NCBI GenBank assembly: GCA_002430835.1
Contig: DJDA01000118.1
Coordinates: 1-49,241 of the forward strand
Length of the DNA stretch: 49,241 nt
Origin: Brevundimonas sp. UBA5936
Lineage (GTDB): Bacteria > Pseudomonadota > Alphaproteobacteria > Caulobacterales > Caulobacteraceae
Direction of reading: 5' to 3'
Shown one piece after another: positions 8,555 to 16,453 of this stretch (its first letter is position 1; the number at the start of each line of letters is the position of its first letter). Both the position numbers and the translations under genes were made by a program. The notes beneath the pieces are model-generated. The model was not told the DNA's origin. It ran no database searches and saw nothing but the letters and a program-made list of their open reading frames with translations.

Positions 8555-8680
8555 TTCGATGTCATGCCGGAGCCGCCGGTCCGGCGCAATCGACATCCGA
8601 GGCGAGCGCGGGAGGTTTATCAGATTGCGTTTTTGCACACCTGGACGACGCAAACCGGCCCGTTCGTAAACCGAAAGTCG

Positions 8681-9640
8681 TCACGAGCCGACCGCCGTAA
8701 GCGAATAGCGGCCTGCCTTGTCGGCAGAGACCAAAAGAATGTCCTCGACTCTGCGCCCGTCTGAGGTGCGGGCGATATGGACGATCACGTCGATCGCCTG
8801 AGCGATGGTGCGGCGGGGGATGGCCGGTCCAACCTCGGCGACCAGATCCTCGATCCGCGACACGGCTTCCCGTGCGGAGTTCGCGTGGATCGTCGAGAGT
8901 CCCCCGGGATGACCGGTGTTCCACGCCTTGAGGGTCTCGAGCGCCGCGGCCCCCTCGCGCATTTCCCCGACGACAATCCGGTCGGGGCGCATGCGGAGCG
9001 CGTCCCGGACCAGATCGACCACGCCGATCTGAACAGGGTGCCGCCGTGTCAGCGTGGCGACGAGATCCCAGGCCGAGCACTGAAGTTCGGGCGTATCCTC
9101 GATGAGGAAGACGCGATCGTTCGCGAACGCCCGTTCCGCAAGAAGCGCATTGGCGAGCGTCGTCTTGCCGGACCCGGTGCCGCCGGAGATCAACAGGTTC
9201 TTGCGTGTCCGGACGGCTTCTCGCAGACGCTCGGCCTGAACCTCGGTCATCACGCCGTCGCGAACGTAGTCGTCGAGCGACCAGATGACGGCCGGCCGCT
9301 TGCGGATGGAGAACGCCGGGGCGGCGGTGACGGGGGGAAGGAAGCCTTGAAACCTCTCTCCGGTGACCGGCAGCACGCCGGCCAGCCGGGGGTTCTCTCG
9401 CGTGACCGGGTCTCCGACATAATCCGCCACCAGCCTGACGACGCGCTCCCTCGCCTCGGTCTCAAGGAAGACGCCGGTGTCCTTTCGCCCGGATTTCACG
9501 CGATCCACCACGAGACGGCCATCCGGATTGGCGAGGATCTCCACGATCTCTGGATCCGTCAGAGCGGCCAGGACGTCCGGCCCGAGGGCGTGGCGAAGCG
9601 CCTCGAGCTTTCGTTCGCCGACAATGGGATGGACCGTCAT
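8681..9640 (-). CDS. trbB: TrbB, VirB11-type conjugation ATPase
   Basis: Hexameric traffic ATPase at the cytoplasmic face of the Trb channel. The 319-residue protein has Walker A GGTGSGKT (153-160), an Asp box (EDTPEL, 191-196), Walker B region RIVVGEMREG (221-230) and the His box HPGGLSTIHAN (243-253), all intact and at normal spacing. It starts with an ATGA overlap to the CopG-like gene. The expected next gene, trbC, is displaced 4 kb downstream by cargo. Confidence 0.95.
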   Translation of the reverse strand: MTVHPIVGERKLEALRHALGPDVLAALTDPEIVEILANPDGRLVVDRVKSGRKDTGVFLETEARERVVRLVADYVGDPVTRENPRLAGVLPVTGERFQGFLPPVTAAPAFSIRKRPAVIWSLDDYVRDGVMTEVQAERLREAVRTRKNLLISGGTGSGKTTLANALLAERAFANDRVFLIEDTPELQCSAWDLVATLTRRHPVQIGVVDLVRDALRMRPDRIVVGEMREGAAALETLKAWNTGHPGGLSTIHANSAREAVSRIEDLVAEVGPAIPRRTIAQAIDVIVHIARTSDGRRVEDILLVSADKAGRYSLTAVGS

Positions 9641-10074
9641 TCCGCCGCCCCTGCTGATGGTCCCTGCGGGCTCGCGCGCGGCGATCTGGCGCTCGAGATC
9701 AATCGAGCGGCTGTATCGTCCAGGAGCCGTTCGATCCGTTTATCCACCGCAGCCCGAGCGACGGGGTCCTGATCCGTGACGGCGTCGGGCAGCCGCATGA
9801 AGAAGGCGCGCGCGACTTCGATGACGAGTTCCTGGATAATCTGGACGTCGCGCGCCGTGGACCGCATGTGATCCCGGAGCGCCCGATCCAGCTGAAGCAG
9901 CCTGTCGTCCGGATCCGCCGGAAGGCTTCTGGCCAACCCCTTGGCGAGAGATCGGCCGGCCGCCTGGCTGATGGGGATATTGGCCGAACGCGCCTCGCGC
10001 TGCAGCGCCGCCACGACCCGAGGGTCCGTCACATAGACCTGAATCCGCGTGGCCGTCGTTTCACGCGCGCCCAT
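9637..10074 (-). CDS. CopG-like regulator of the transfer operon
   Basis: A 145-residue protein lying between traG and trbB, where Trb-type ICEs normally carry a CopG-family gene. The N-terminus (TRIQVYVTDPRVVAALQREARSANIPISQAAGRSLAKG) fits a beta-strand followed by two helices, the ribbon-helix-helix layout. The rest is helical and charged. I chose the ATG at 10074, which overlaps the traG stop by 14 nt; a longer upstream frame is only the shadow of traG. It overlaps trbB by 4 nt. Regulation of the operon is inferred from family and position. Confidence 0.8.
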   Translation of the reverse strand: MGARETTATRIQVYVTDPRVVAALQREARSANIPISQAAGRSLAKGLARSLPADPDDRLLQLDRALRDHMRSTARDVQIIQELVIEVARAFFMRLPDAVTDQDPVARAAVDKRIERLLDDTAARLISSARSPRASPQGPSAGAAE

Positions 10075-11962
10075 CGGAATCTCCCTGCAAGCCGTCGAGC
10101 ACGGCCTGTTCAGCCGCGAAGGCCGTCGAGATCCTCTCGTAGGTCTCGGCCGCCTTCGCCGCGACGCGGCGGTCATGGATGGCCGCCTCCACCTCCTTGA
10201 ACAGCGGCAGCGCGGCCTCCGGATCCTCTCCCAGACTGCGACGCCCCGCCCACGGCTGGACCGGCGCGCCCGGTGTATCGATGCCCACCGCCTGATCGGG
10301 TGGCGGCACATCGGCGCGCCCGCGAAACGGCCTCTCCTTGTCGTAGCGAACCTTCCGGGTGCGTAGCGGCCGATGGCCGGCCGCGAACGTCAGCTGCACA
10401 TCGTCAGGGAGAGCGCGCACCTCGCCGGGCTCGAGGAGTGGGCGTTCGACCTCCGACCGCGAGACCGAGTTCCGTCCCGCGCCCAGGCTGGCAGGCCCGC
10501 TCCGGCTGACTTTCCTCTCGAGCACGGTGCCGGTGAGCTTGGAGACCTTGTCCTGGGTCAGCGGGTCGAGCGCGCTGAAGGCGGTGTAGACGTGGCAGTT
10601 GTCCAAGATGGTGTTGTTGGCGCCATAGGTCTCGACGATGTCGTTCAGGGATTGCGCCACGAACATCGTCTTGATGCCGTAGCCGCTCATCAGCCGCAGC
10701 GATTTTTCGAAGAAGGCGAGCCGCCCCAGCAGGGGGAACTCATCCATCAACATCAGGAGATGGCGGCGCTTCTCTCGCCCTGCGTCGTCGGCGCGCTCGT
10801 CGGTCGTGAGGGCCTGGGCCGCCGCGTAGAAGAGGAGCCGGATCACCGGCCGCAGGGCGATGGCGTCCGCGGGTGCGACCTGGACATAGAGGGAGACCGG
10901 CGCTTCGGCGCACATCAGGTCCCCCAGTGCGAAGTCCGAAGCGGACAGCGCTCGCACAAGATCGTCCCCGGCCAGCCATTTGAGATAGCTGCGCGCAGTC
11001 CCCTGCACCGAGGTCCGGAAGCGATCATGCATCGCCGCGTAGCCCTTCACCGCGGTCGAGATGAAGGGATGGACCTCCGGAGCGCCATCGGGACCGTGAC
11101 GGTGAAGCGTCCGCACCATGATGTCGGCCGCGGCGTCGAGATCGGCCAGCAAGGTGCGCACGGTCAGAAGCGTCTTGTCCGCGTCCGGCGCCGTGTAGAG
11201 CACGTGCAGGATCACCGCCTCGAGGATTTCCGAAGCGGCCTTGTCCCAGATCGCCTCGTCGTCCCGCGCGCCCCCGGGATCGCTCAGAATGGCGACCAGC
11301 CGCTGGACCTGGGCGAGCTCCTGTGGTCCCGGCCGGATCTCCGCCAGGGGATTGAAGCGGGCGGACAACGGGTCTCGGGGATTGAAGTAGAGCGCGTGGC
11401 TGTGTCCGGCTCGCCAACCGGCCGTCACCCGCCAGAGTTCACCCTTGGGATCGTGGACGAGAACGCTGTCCGTCCAGCTCAACAGCGTAGGGACGACATG
11501 GCCCCGCCCCTTCCCGGCCCGTGTCCCGCCCGTCACGAGCGTCGGACGAAGATCCGTGGTCGCCAGCAAACGCCCCTGCAAACGCCCCAGCACGCATCCG
11601 GCGTCGTGCCTCAGCCCGGCCCGGCTGGCCTCCGCGAGACCGCCCCATCCGCGCGTCCGTCGAACCGCGCCGCCGTCGAACAACAGCATTGTTCCCGCGC
11701 CGGCGGCCATCACGAGCATGAAGACCGAGAGCGGCAGGGCGAAGGCGTCCGCTTCCGCCTCGCCGAACCGCTGTCGCCAGACAAGGATCATCCAGGGCCA
11801 GTAGACGCCTGTCTCGTCCAGCCGCAGCGCCGACCCCAAACCCGGGTGGTAGCGGTAGAGCCAGGCGAAGGTCTGGGTGGCCGCCTGGAGCGCGACGAGA
11901 AAGGCTGCGGCAAGACTGGCGAGGCGCGCCTGTGGCATGGACAGCATCCTTTCGAAGACCAT
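10061..11962 (-). CDS. traG: TraG/VirD4 type IV coupling protein
   Basis: Couples the relaxosome to the mating channel and pumps DNA. The 633-residue protein has two N-terminal membrane segments (LASLAAAFLVALQAATQTFA at about 14-33 and LPLSVFMLVMAAGAGTMLLF at about 76-95), Walker A GGTRAGKG (145-152), and Walker B LLMLMDEFP (402-410) followed by MFVAQSLNDI. The C-terminal region is normal in length. Starts at 11962 or 11938 are both possible; the second has AGGA 9 nt upstream. It heads the operon traG-copG-trbB. Confidence 0.93.
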   Translation of the reverse strand: MVFERMLSMPQARLASLAAAFLVALQAATQTFAWLYRYHPGLGSALRLDETGVYWPWMILVWRQRFGEAEADAFALPLSVFMLVMAAGAGTMLLFDGGAVRRTRGWGGLAEASRAGLRHDAGCVLGRLQGRLLATTDLRPTLVTGGTRAGKGRGHVVPTLLSWTDSVLVHDPKGELWRVTAGWRAGHSHALYFNPRDPLSARFNPLAEIRPGPQELAQVQRLVAILSDPGGARDDEAIWDKAASEILEAVILHVLYTAPDADKTLLTVRTLLADLDAAADIMVRTLHRHGPDGAPEVHPFISTAVKGYAAMHDRFRTSVQGTARSYLKWLAGDDLVRALSASDFALGDLMCAEAPVSLYVQVAPADAIALRPVIRLLFYAAAQALTTDERADDAGREKRRHLLMLMDEFPLLGRLAFFEKSLRLMSGYGIKTMFVAQSLNDIVETYGANNTILDNCHVYTAFSALDPLTQDKVSKLTGTVLERKVSRSGPASLGAGRNSVSRSEVERPLLEPGEVRALPDDVQLTFAAGHRPLRTRKVRYDKERPFRGRADVPPPDQAVGIDTPGAPVQPWAGRRSLGEDPEAALPLFKEVEAAIHDRRVAAKAAETYERISTAFAAEQAVLDGLQGDSDGRA

Positions 11963-12064
11963 CGAGCCTTCGAGGGAGGGCGCTGTTTGAGGCGACTTTC
12001 TGGCAGGGCCACGGCCCGACGAGCGCCCGCGAGACGGATATAGAGGGCGCCCTCCGGATGAGCG

Positions 12065-12097
12065 GTTCAGACCTGTTCAGATCGCCCGAAATATATT
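12065..12097 (-). promoter_or_regulatory. Putative traG promoter/operator: direct repeat plus AATATATTTCGGG
   Basis: Two copies of GTTCAGAYC occur ten bases apart (12065-12073 and 12075-12083), beside CCCGAAATATATT (12085-12097), which on the minus strand reads AATATATTTCGGG and matches the element before trbC. The 10-nt period puts the two half-sites on one face of the helix. The spacing between the GTTC cores is 6, not 7, so this does not meet the LexA box rule. Proposed to control traG; no regulator identified. Confidence 0.4.
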
Positions 12098-12131
12098 CTC
12101 GTGCGACGGGTCGCCGATGACGCGCGAGCGG

Positions 12132-12536
12132 TCAGTTACCGCCTTCGCGGATCCCGGCGGCTCGCATGAGGTCGCCGATGCGCCGGCCGTTCAAGCGGCA
12201 GGTCGCGATCACCCGATCATAGACGATCACTCTCCCGCTGCGGCCACGCGTCGCCACGCAGTCCAGGCGCCGCCCCATCACCAGACGCCGGAGTTGGTCC
12301 AGCGCGGCGCGACCGCCCGTTGCGTTGAGCTCGGGCGCGTTGAAGTCGGCGAGGCGGACCTCGATCCAGGTGGAGGGGTCGGCACGGTCGCCGACGCATA
12401 GCCCATCCCCGTCGCCGACATAGCGAACGACTCCAGAGAAGGGCTGCCCCGCCTGGTTCGGCAGTCGTCCCTCGCAGGGATCGGCATGCGCGGTCGCCGG
12501 TACGGCGAGGATCGGAAGGAAGAGCCACCATTTCAT
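12132..12536 (-). CDS. Secreted thermonuclease-family (SNase-like) protein
   Basis: A 134-residue protein with a clear signal peptide (MKWWLFLPILAVPATAHA), so it should act in the periplasm. The mature part has the staphylococcal-nuclease pattern: VRYVGDGDGLCVG (metal-binding acid cluster), VRLADFNAPEL (equivalent of the Arg and Glu catalytic positions) and a later basic/acid segment VIVYDRVIATCRLNGRRI. The ATG at 12536 directly precedes the signal peptide; a longer in-frame extension upstream is antisense to radC. It is divergent from radC and follows traG, a place where transfer-linked periplasmic nucleases are sometimes found. Confidence 0.8.
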   Translation of the reverse strand: MKWWLFLPILAVPATAHADPCEGRLPNQAGQPFSGVVRYVGDGDGLCVGDRADPSTWIEVRLADFNAPELNATGGRAALDQLRRLVMGRRLDCVATRGRSGRVIVYDRVIATCRLNGRRIGDLMRAAGIREGGN

Positions 12537-12550
12537 GCGCTCAGGGTGAG

Positions 12551-12636
12551 CCGATCCGGCTTGATCGGAAAGAACGGCCAGGAAGAAAGGAAGGGCGGCC
12601 GGGAATGCTCCGATTGGGAGCTTGCTGGAGACCGCC
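12551..12636 (+). promoter_or_regulatory. Structured 5' leader A (radC-RNA-like), before radC
   Basis: Hairpin CCGATC/GATCGG (12551-12568), then AGGAAGGGCGGCCG (12588-12601), then hairpin GCTCC-GATTG-GGAGC (12607-12621), then ribosome site GGAGACC just before the ATG. The same order occurs before four other genes in the window; the 14-mer is identical in leader C. The context, a leader in front of radC and DNA-binding-protein genes, is that described for the radC RNA motif. Confidence 0.65.
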
Positions 12637-13317
12637 ATGCGCCCGCTACCTGACCTCGGACCCGCATTCGACCCAACGGCCCGTTCACCCGACGCAAGCG
12701 CGCTCGCCAACCTCGATGACCGCGCTCTCTTGGGCCTCCTCCTCGGCCGCAATCTGAGACAGGCGCCCGGTGCATCGGTTGACGCGCTGTTCGACCACTT
12801 CGGTGACCTGGCGACGATCGCCTCCGCCGATGTGCCGGAGCTGGCCCGCGCCGGCGGGTTGGGACCGATGGCGCTGACCGATCTGAAGCTGTTCCGCATT
12901 CTGAGCGAACGGCTCGCCCGGGCCGAAGCTTCACGGCGGCCGGTCATCACCACCTGGTCAGCGCTTCTGGCCTATGTTCGCGTGGCTCTGGCCGGGGAGC
13001 CCAGGGAGCAATTCCGCGCCCTGTTCCTCGACAAACGTAACCGGCTCCTGCGCGACGAACTCGTCGCGTACGGCACGATCGACCACGCCCCTGTCTACCC
13101 CCGGGAGGTCGTTCGCCGGGCGCTGGAGGTGTCGGCCGCCTCCATCATTCTCGTGCACAATCATCCGTCGGGAGACCCCGAGCCCTCGCGTGCGGACATC
13201 GAGATGACGCGCAAGGTCGTGGAGGCCGCCAAGGTCTTCGACATTCAGGTCCACGACCATCTCGTCGTCGGGCGAGACGGCACCGCCAGCCTGCGCTCGC
13301 TCGGACATTTCCGGTGA
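12637..13317 (+). CDS. radC: RadC-family JAB/MPN domain protein
   Basis: A 226-residue protein with N-terminal helix-hairpin-helix region (LFDHFGDLATIASADVPELARAGGLGP) and a C-terminal JAB domain with the complete JAMM-type metal site HNHPSGDPEPSRAD plus an upstream Glu (GTIDHAPVYPREV). The family is common on mobile elements; its biochemical role is unsettled. I chose the ATG at 12637 because GGAGACC sits just upstream; a TTG 15 nt earlier is unlikely. It overlaps the toprim gene by 4 nt (GTGA). Confidence 0.93.
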   Translation: MRPLPDLGPAFDPTARSPDASALANLDDRALLGLLLGRNLRQAPGASVDALFDHFGDLATIASADVPELARAGGLGPMALTDLKLFRILSERLARAEASRRPVITTWSALLAYVRVALAGEPREQFRALFLDKRNRLLRDELVAYGTIDHAPVYPREVVRRALEVSAASIILVHNHPSGDPEPSRADIEMTRKVVEAAKVFDIQVHDHLVVGRDGTASLRSLGHFR

Positions 13318-14264
13318 GCCTGCGTCAGATCGTGGCGGTCCTTGGGGGCGACGTCTACCAGAACGGGCTGCGCGCAAACGTTCCGGCGCCGGGGCATGGG
13401 AAGGCTGACCGGTCCGTCTCGCTTCTCCTGAGCGACGGCCGGGTGGTGATCCACACGTTCGGCGCGGCGGAATGGCCGGAGGTCCGGGACGACCTTCGGC
13501 GTCGGGGGCTGATCGACCGCGATGGACGGCTTGTCGGCGCCGGCGCCGCGCCGGCCGAGGCGGTCGTCGACCACCCCCGACGACGGGCCGTCGCACGCTC
13601 GCTCTGGCACGCCGGCATACGGCCCTCCCGGAACGGCGTGGTTGGACGGCACCTGCACCTCCGGGACGTGACATGGCGGCCCGACCTGGACGATCTGCTC
13701 GAGCACCCTTGCGCGCCCTTCTCGGTCTATCGGCCGGGCCGAGCAGGCCGGGCGATGATGGCCGGGATCCGCGCCCCATCCGGGGAACTCACGGCCGTCG
13801 AACTCACCTACCTCTCGACCAACGGACAGATCGCATCGGGTCTCAGGGTTTCGCGCAAGACCGTGGGCCAGGTTCCGCCTGGGTCCGCCGTCCGCCTGCG
13901 CCCCGCCTCGGCGAGAATGCTGGTGGCCGAGGGCGTGGTCACCACCCTGTCCGCCATGGTCCGCTTCGCCCTGCCGGGCTGGGCTTTGATGTCGGCGGGC
14001 AACCTGTCGCGGTGGCGCGCGCCCGATGACGTCGGCGCCGTCCTCATCGCAGGGGACCGCGGATCGGCGGGTGAAGCCGCCGCGCTGAGACTGGCGAGGC
14101 GACTGCGGAGCGAGGGCGTCGAGGCGATGCTCGCCTTCCCGCCCGCACCGTTCGGCGACTGGAACGAGGCCGCCCAAGGTCATGAGGAAGGCGGAAAGGA
14201 AGGGAGCGGCCGGGCGCCGGAAAGGCGGGGATGGGCCTCGCCGCCGGCGGGAGAGCCCTCATGA
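13314..14264 (+). CDS. Toprim-domain (DUF7146-like) primase-type protein
   Basis: A 316-residue protein with GTG start inside the radC stop. The N-terminal half resembles the DUF7146 domain (LWHAGIRPSRNGVVGRHLHLR). The C-terminal half has a toprim fold: conserved Glu in LVAEGVVTTLSAM, then SAGNLSRW, then LIAGDRGSAGEAAALRLARRL, and DWNEAA. In most relatives the metal site is D-x-D followed by xxG; here it reads GDRGSAG, so the second Asp is replaced by Gly. Likely a replication or transfer accessory priming protein; activity may be altered. It ends with an ATGA overlap to parB. Confidence 0.8.
   Translation: MSLRQIVAVLGGDVYQNGLRANVPAPGHGKADRSVSLLLSDGRVVIHTFGAAEWPEVRDDLRRRGLIDRDGRLVGAGAAPAEAVVDHPRRRAVARSLWHAGIRPSRNGVVGRHLHLRDVTWRPDLDDLLEHPCAPFSVYRPGRAGRAMMAGIRAPSGELTAVELTYLSTNGQIASGLRVSRKTVGQVPPGSAVRLRPASARMLVAEGVVTTLSAMVRFALPGWALMSAGNLSRWRAPDDVGAVLIAGDRGSAGEAAALRLARRLRSEGVEAMLAFPPAPFGDWNEAAQGHEEGGKEGSGRAPERRGWASPPAGEPS
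14197..14260 (+). promoter_or_regulatory. Structured 5' leader B (radC-RNA-like), before parB
   Basis: AGGAAGGGAGCGGCCG (14197-14212) followed by a hairpin GGGC-CT-CGCC-GCC-GGCG-GGAGA-GCCC (14233-14258) ending at the ATG. This copy lies inside the 3' coding end of the toprim gene, so the element is constrained by both RNA and protein. It is the most divergent of the five leaders. Confidence 0.5.
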
Positions 14265-16312
14265 CCCGTTCCACCGCCGACGCCATCGTCGCAACCCCTT
14301 TCCAGGTCGCCTCGACACGCAACCGCCCGCTGGTCCACTTGCGCGACCTCGACATCGCGCCGGAGAACCTGCGTTTCGGCGAGCCGCCCGATGATGACAT
14401 TCCGCTGCTGGCCGAGACCCTGTTCGCCGCCGGCCAGCTTCAGCCGCTGACCGTACGGCCCGGTCGGAAGAAGGAGGCGGCCAACATGGCGCTCGACGGA
14501 CGTCGGCGCCTGCTGGCCTTGCGACTGCTGGTCGAACAGGGCCGTATCGACGACGGCTTCCTCGTTGACGTCTTCGTCGAGTCGGATCCGGCCCGCCAGG
14601 CCGCGGCCGTCCTGCTGACGAATACCGCCGTCCCCGTGCATGTCGCCGACGTCATCGCCGCCATCGGACGGATGCTGAAGGGCAAGCTGGGCGTGCCGAC
14701 CATCGCCAAGGCGCTCGGCTATGCGGAGCTCGACGTGAAGCGACTGGCGGCGCTCTCCTCGCTTCCTGACGTCGCGCTTCAGGCCCTGCGGCTTGGCCGG
14801 TTGAACCTGAGACAGGCGCGCCTGCTCGCCCGTCTGAACGACGCGGAGGAACAGGCGGAGCTCGCCAGGATGACTCTCGACGGTCACGGCTTCCAGGACT
14901 GGCGCGTGACGGAGAAGCTTGACGAGGGTCGCGTGACCGCCCGCGACGCCCGTTGCGCGTTGGTCGGCGCGGATCGCTACGCCCAGGCCGGGGGACGCAC
15001 CGAGAGCGACCTCTTCGGCGAGCTACCGCCGGTGCTGCTCGACCCATCCATCCTCACCGAGGTCTGGACGAAGCGCGCCCGCGAAATCGCCCTGGTCCAT
15101 GAAGCCGAAGGCCTCACGGTTCACGTCACGGCGGGTAACATGCCCGACCTGCCCGAGGACCTGGAACCGGCCGGCTATGTTTACGGCGGCATGCTTCCCG
15201 CAGCCGAGATGGCGGACTATCGCGACAAGCGGGACGCCTTCAACGCCGCCGCCGAGGCGGTCACCGAGCTGCTCACCGAGACCACCGACGCCGAGCCGGT
15301 CGACAGGGCCATCGACGCCATGATCCGGGCGCGACTGGCGATGGACCAGGCCGGCTGGGGTGGACGCGCGGCGACGACCGTCGTGTTGCGGCCGGCGGCG
15401 CGCACGGGGATCGAGATCCAGTGCTTCACTCCCGAGGAACCGGAGGAGGACGAAGAGACAGGCGAGCAGGATGTGGAAGCGGCCTCGCGCGTGCCGCCGG
15501 CGCCGGCCTATCAACCGCCTTCGGTCGAGACCCCCGAGCCCGAGACGGAAGGCGTGAACCACGCGCTCCACGCCGTGCGGACGGACGTGGCCACGCGCGG
15601 CCTCATCCGCGCCCTGGCTGACGATCCCGGCGCCGCCTTCACCGCCCTGATCGCACGACTGTTCAACCAGCTGGCGATCCGGACCTACGGTCAGCGTTCC
15701 GAGGCGGCGCTCGCCTTGACGGCTTCGGCCTTCAAGCCAGCAGGCGGGCGGGTGATCGACAGCCTGGATGGAGATGTGTGGCGCCGGATCGAGGATCGGC
15801 AAACCGCGTGGGAGGCTTCGGGTCAGACCGTGATCGGCTGGATCCACGCCCTCGCCCACGGCGACAAGATGGCCCTGCTAGCCGAACTGACCGCTCTCAC
15901 CCTTGATCTGCGCGAGGAGCGGACGACCTTGATCCGCCGCGACGCCAGGGCCGAAGCGGCCGAACTCGCCGAACTTTGCGGAGCGGACATCGCACTGCAT
16001 TGGACGCCCGATGCGGAGTTCCTGAAGTCCCACTCCAAGCCCCTCCTTCTGAAAATGCTGGAAGAGATGGACCGCGCGGACGTTCGGGCGGCGCTTCTGA
16101 AGAAGTCGGACCTCATTCCTTGGGTCGAGGAGAACGCCGCCGAGAAGGTTTGGGCGCCGGCTAGCCTGTCCTGGACCACCCCGCCCGAGGCGGACGCGGC
16201 GTCTGAGACCGGCGACCAGAATGACGATGCGGACCAGGCCCCACCGGACGATGGCGCCGGCGCGTTCGAGGTAACGCCGCTGGGCGAGGAAGCGCTCGGC
16301 GCTGCTGCCTGA
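14261..16312 (+). CDS. Long ParB/Spo0J-family partition protein
   Basis: A 683-residue protein, about twice the usual ParB length. The N-terminal domain has the ParB-fold features ENLRFGEPPDDDIPLLAETL and LQPLTVRPG, with NMALDGRRRLLALRLL as a variant of the family's GERR box. A helix-turn-helix follows at about 150-180 (GVPTIAKALGYAELDVKRLA). The long C-terminus is acidic in its middle (PEEPEEDEETGEQDVE) and otherwise helical. No ParA is visible in the window. The start ATG at 14261 is preceded by GGGAGAG and overlaps the toprim stop. It probably supports element maintenance rather than classic ParAB segregation. Confidence 0.85.
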   Translation: MTRSTADAIVATPFQVASTRNRPLVHLRDLDIAPENLRFGEPPDDDIPLLAETLFAAGQLQPLTVRPGRKKEAANMALDGRRRLLALRLLVEQGRIDDGFLVDVFVESDPARQAAAVLLTNTAVPVHVADVIAAIGRMLKGKLGVPTIAKALGYAELDVKRLAALSSLPDVALQALRLGRLNLRQARLLARLNDAEEQAELARMTLDGHGFQDWRVTEKLDEGRVTARDARCALVGADRYAQAGGRTESDLFGELPPVLLDPSILTEVWTKRAREIALVHEAEGLTVHVTAGNMPDLPEDLEPAGYVYGGMLPAAEMADYRDKRDAFNAAAEAVTELLTETTDAEPVDRAIDAMIRARLAMDQAGWGGRAATTVVLRPAARTGIEIQCFTPEEPEEDEETGEQDVEAASRVPPAPAYQPPSVETPEPETEGVNHALHAVRTDVATRGLIRALADDPGAAFTALIARLFNQLAIRTYGQRSEAALALTASAFKPAGGRVIDSLDGDVWRRIEDRQTAWEASGQTVIGWIHALAHGDKMALLAELTALTLDLREERTTLIRRDARAEAAELAELCGADIALHWTPDAEFLKSHSKPLLLKMLEEMDRADVRAALLKKSDLIPWVEENAAEKVWAPASLSWTTPPEADAASETGDQNDDADQAPPDDGAGAFEVTPLGEEALGAAA

Positions 16313-16332
16313 TCGGGCGGACCAGGAGCACG

Positions 16333-16370
16333 AGGCCCGTCGCGACATCGTCGCGGCGGGCCTTCGTCTT
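16333..16370 (+). terminator. Strong hairpin terminator after parB
   Basis: A 14-bp stem with a single G-U pair and the three-base loop ATC (16333-16346 paired with 16350-16363), followed by TTCGTCTT. The stem begins AGGCCCG and ends CGGGCCT. It is placed 20 nt after the parB stop and just upstream of leader C, so it may also be part of that leader's 5' hairpin. Confidence 0.75.
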
Positions 16371-16376
16371 GGGGTG

Positions 16377-16453
16377 GGAGGAAGGGCGGCCGAGGCGAGC
16401 CTTGGAGGACTGGAGGGATGAGCCCGCCGCTCCAGGCGATCGGAGCCTCAGCC
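16377..16453 (+). promoter_or_regulatory. Structured 5' leader C (radC-RNA-like), before methyltransferase-helicase
   Basis: AGGAAGGGCGGCCG at 16379-16392 is identical to the copy before radC. It is followed by hairpin GCTCC-AGGCGATC-GGAGC (16429-16446) and the ATG 8 nt later. The strong 16333-16363 hairpin precedes it, in the position of the 5' hairpin of the other leaders. Confidence 0.65.

Noticed and set aside
12065..12083. A possible LexA box before traG
   Set aside because: The GTTC cores are 6 nt apart, not 7, and the sequence is a direct repeat of a longer unit GTTCAGAYC.
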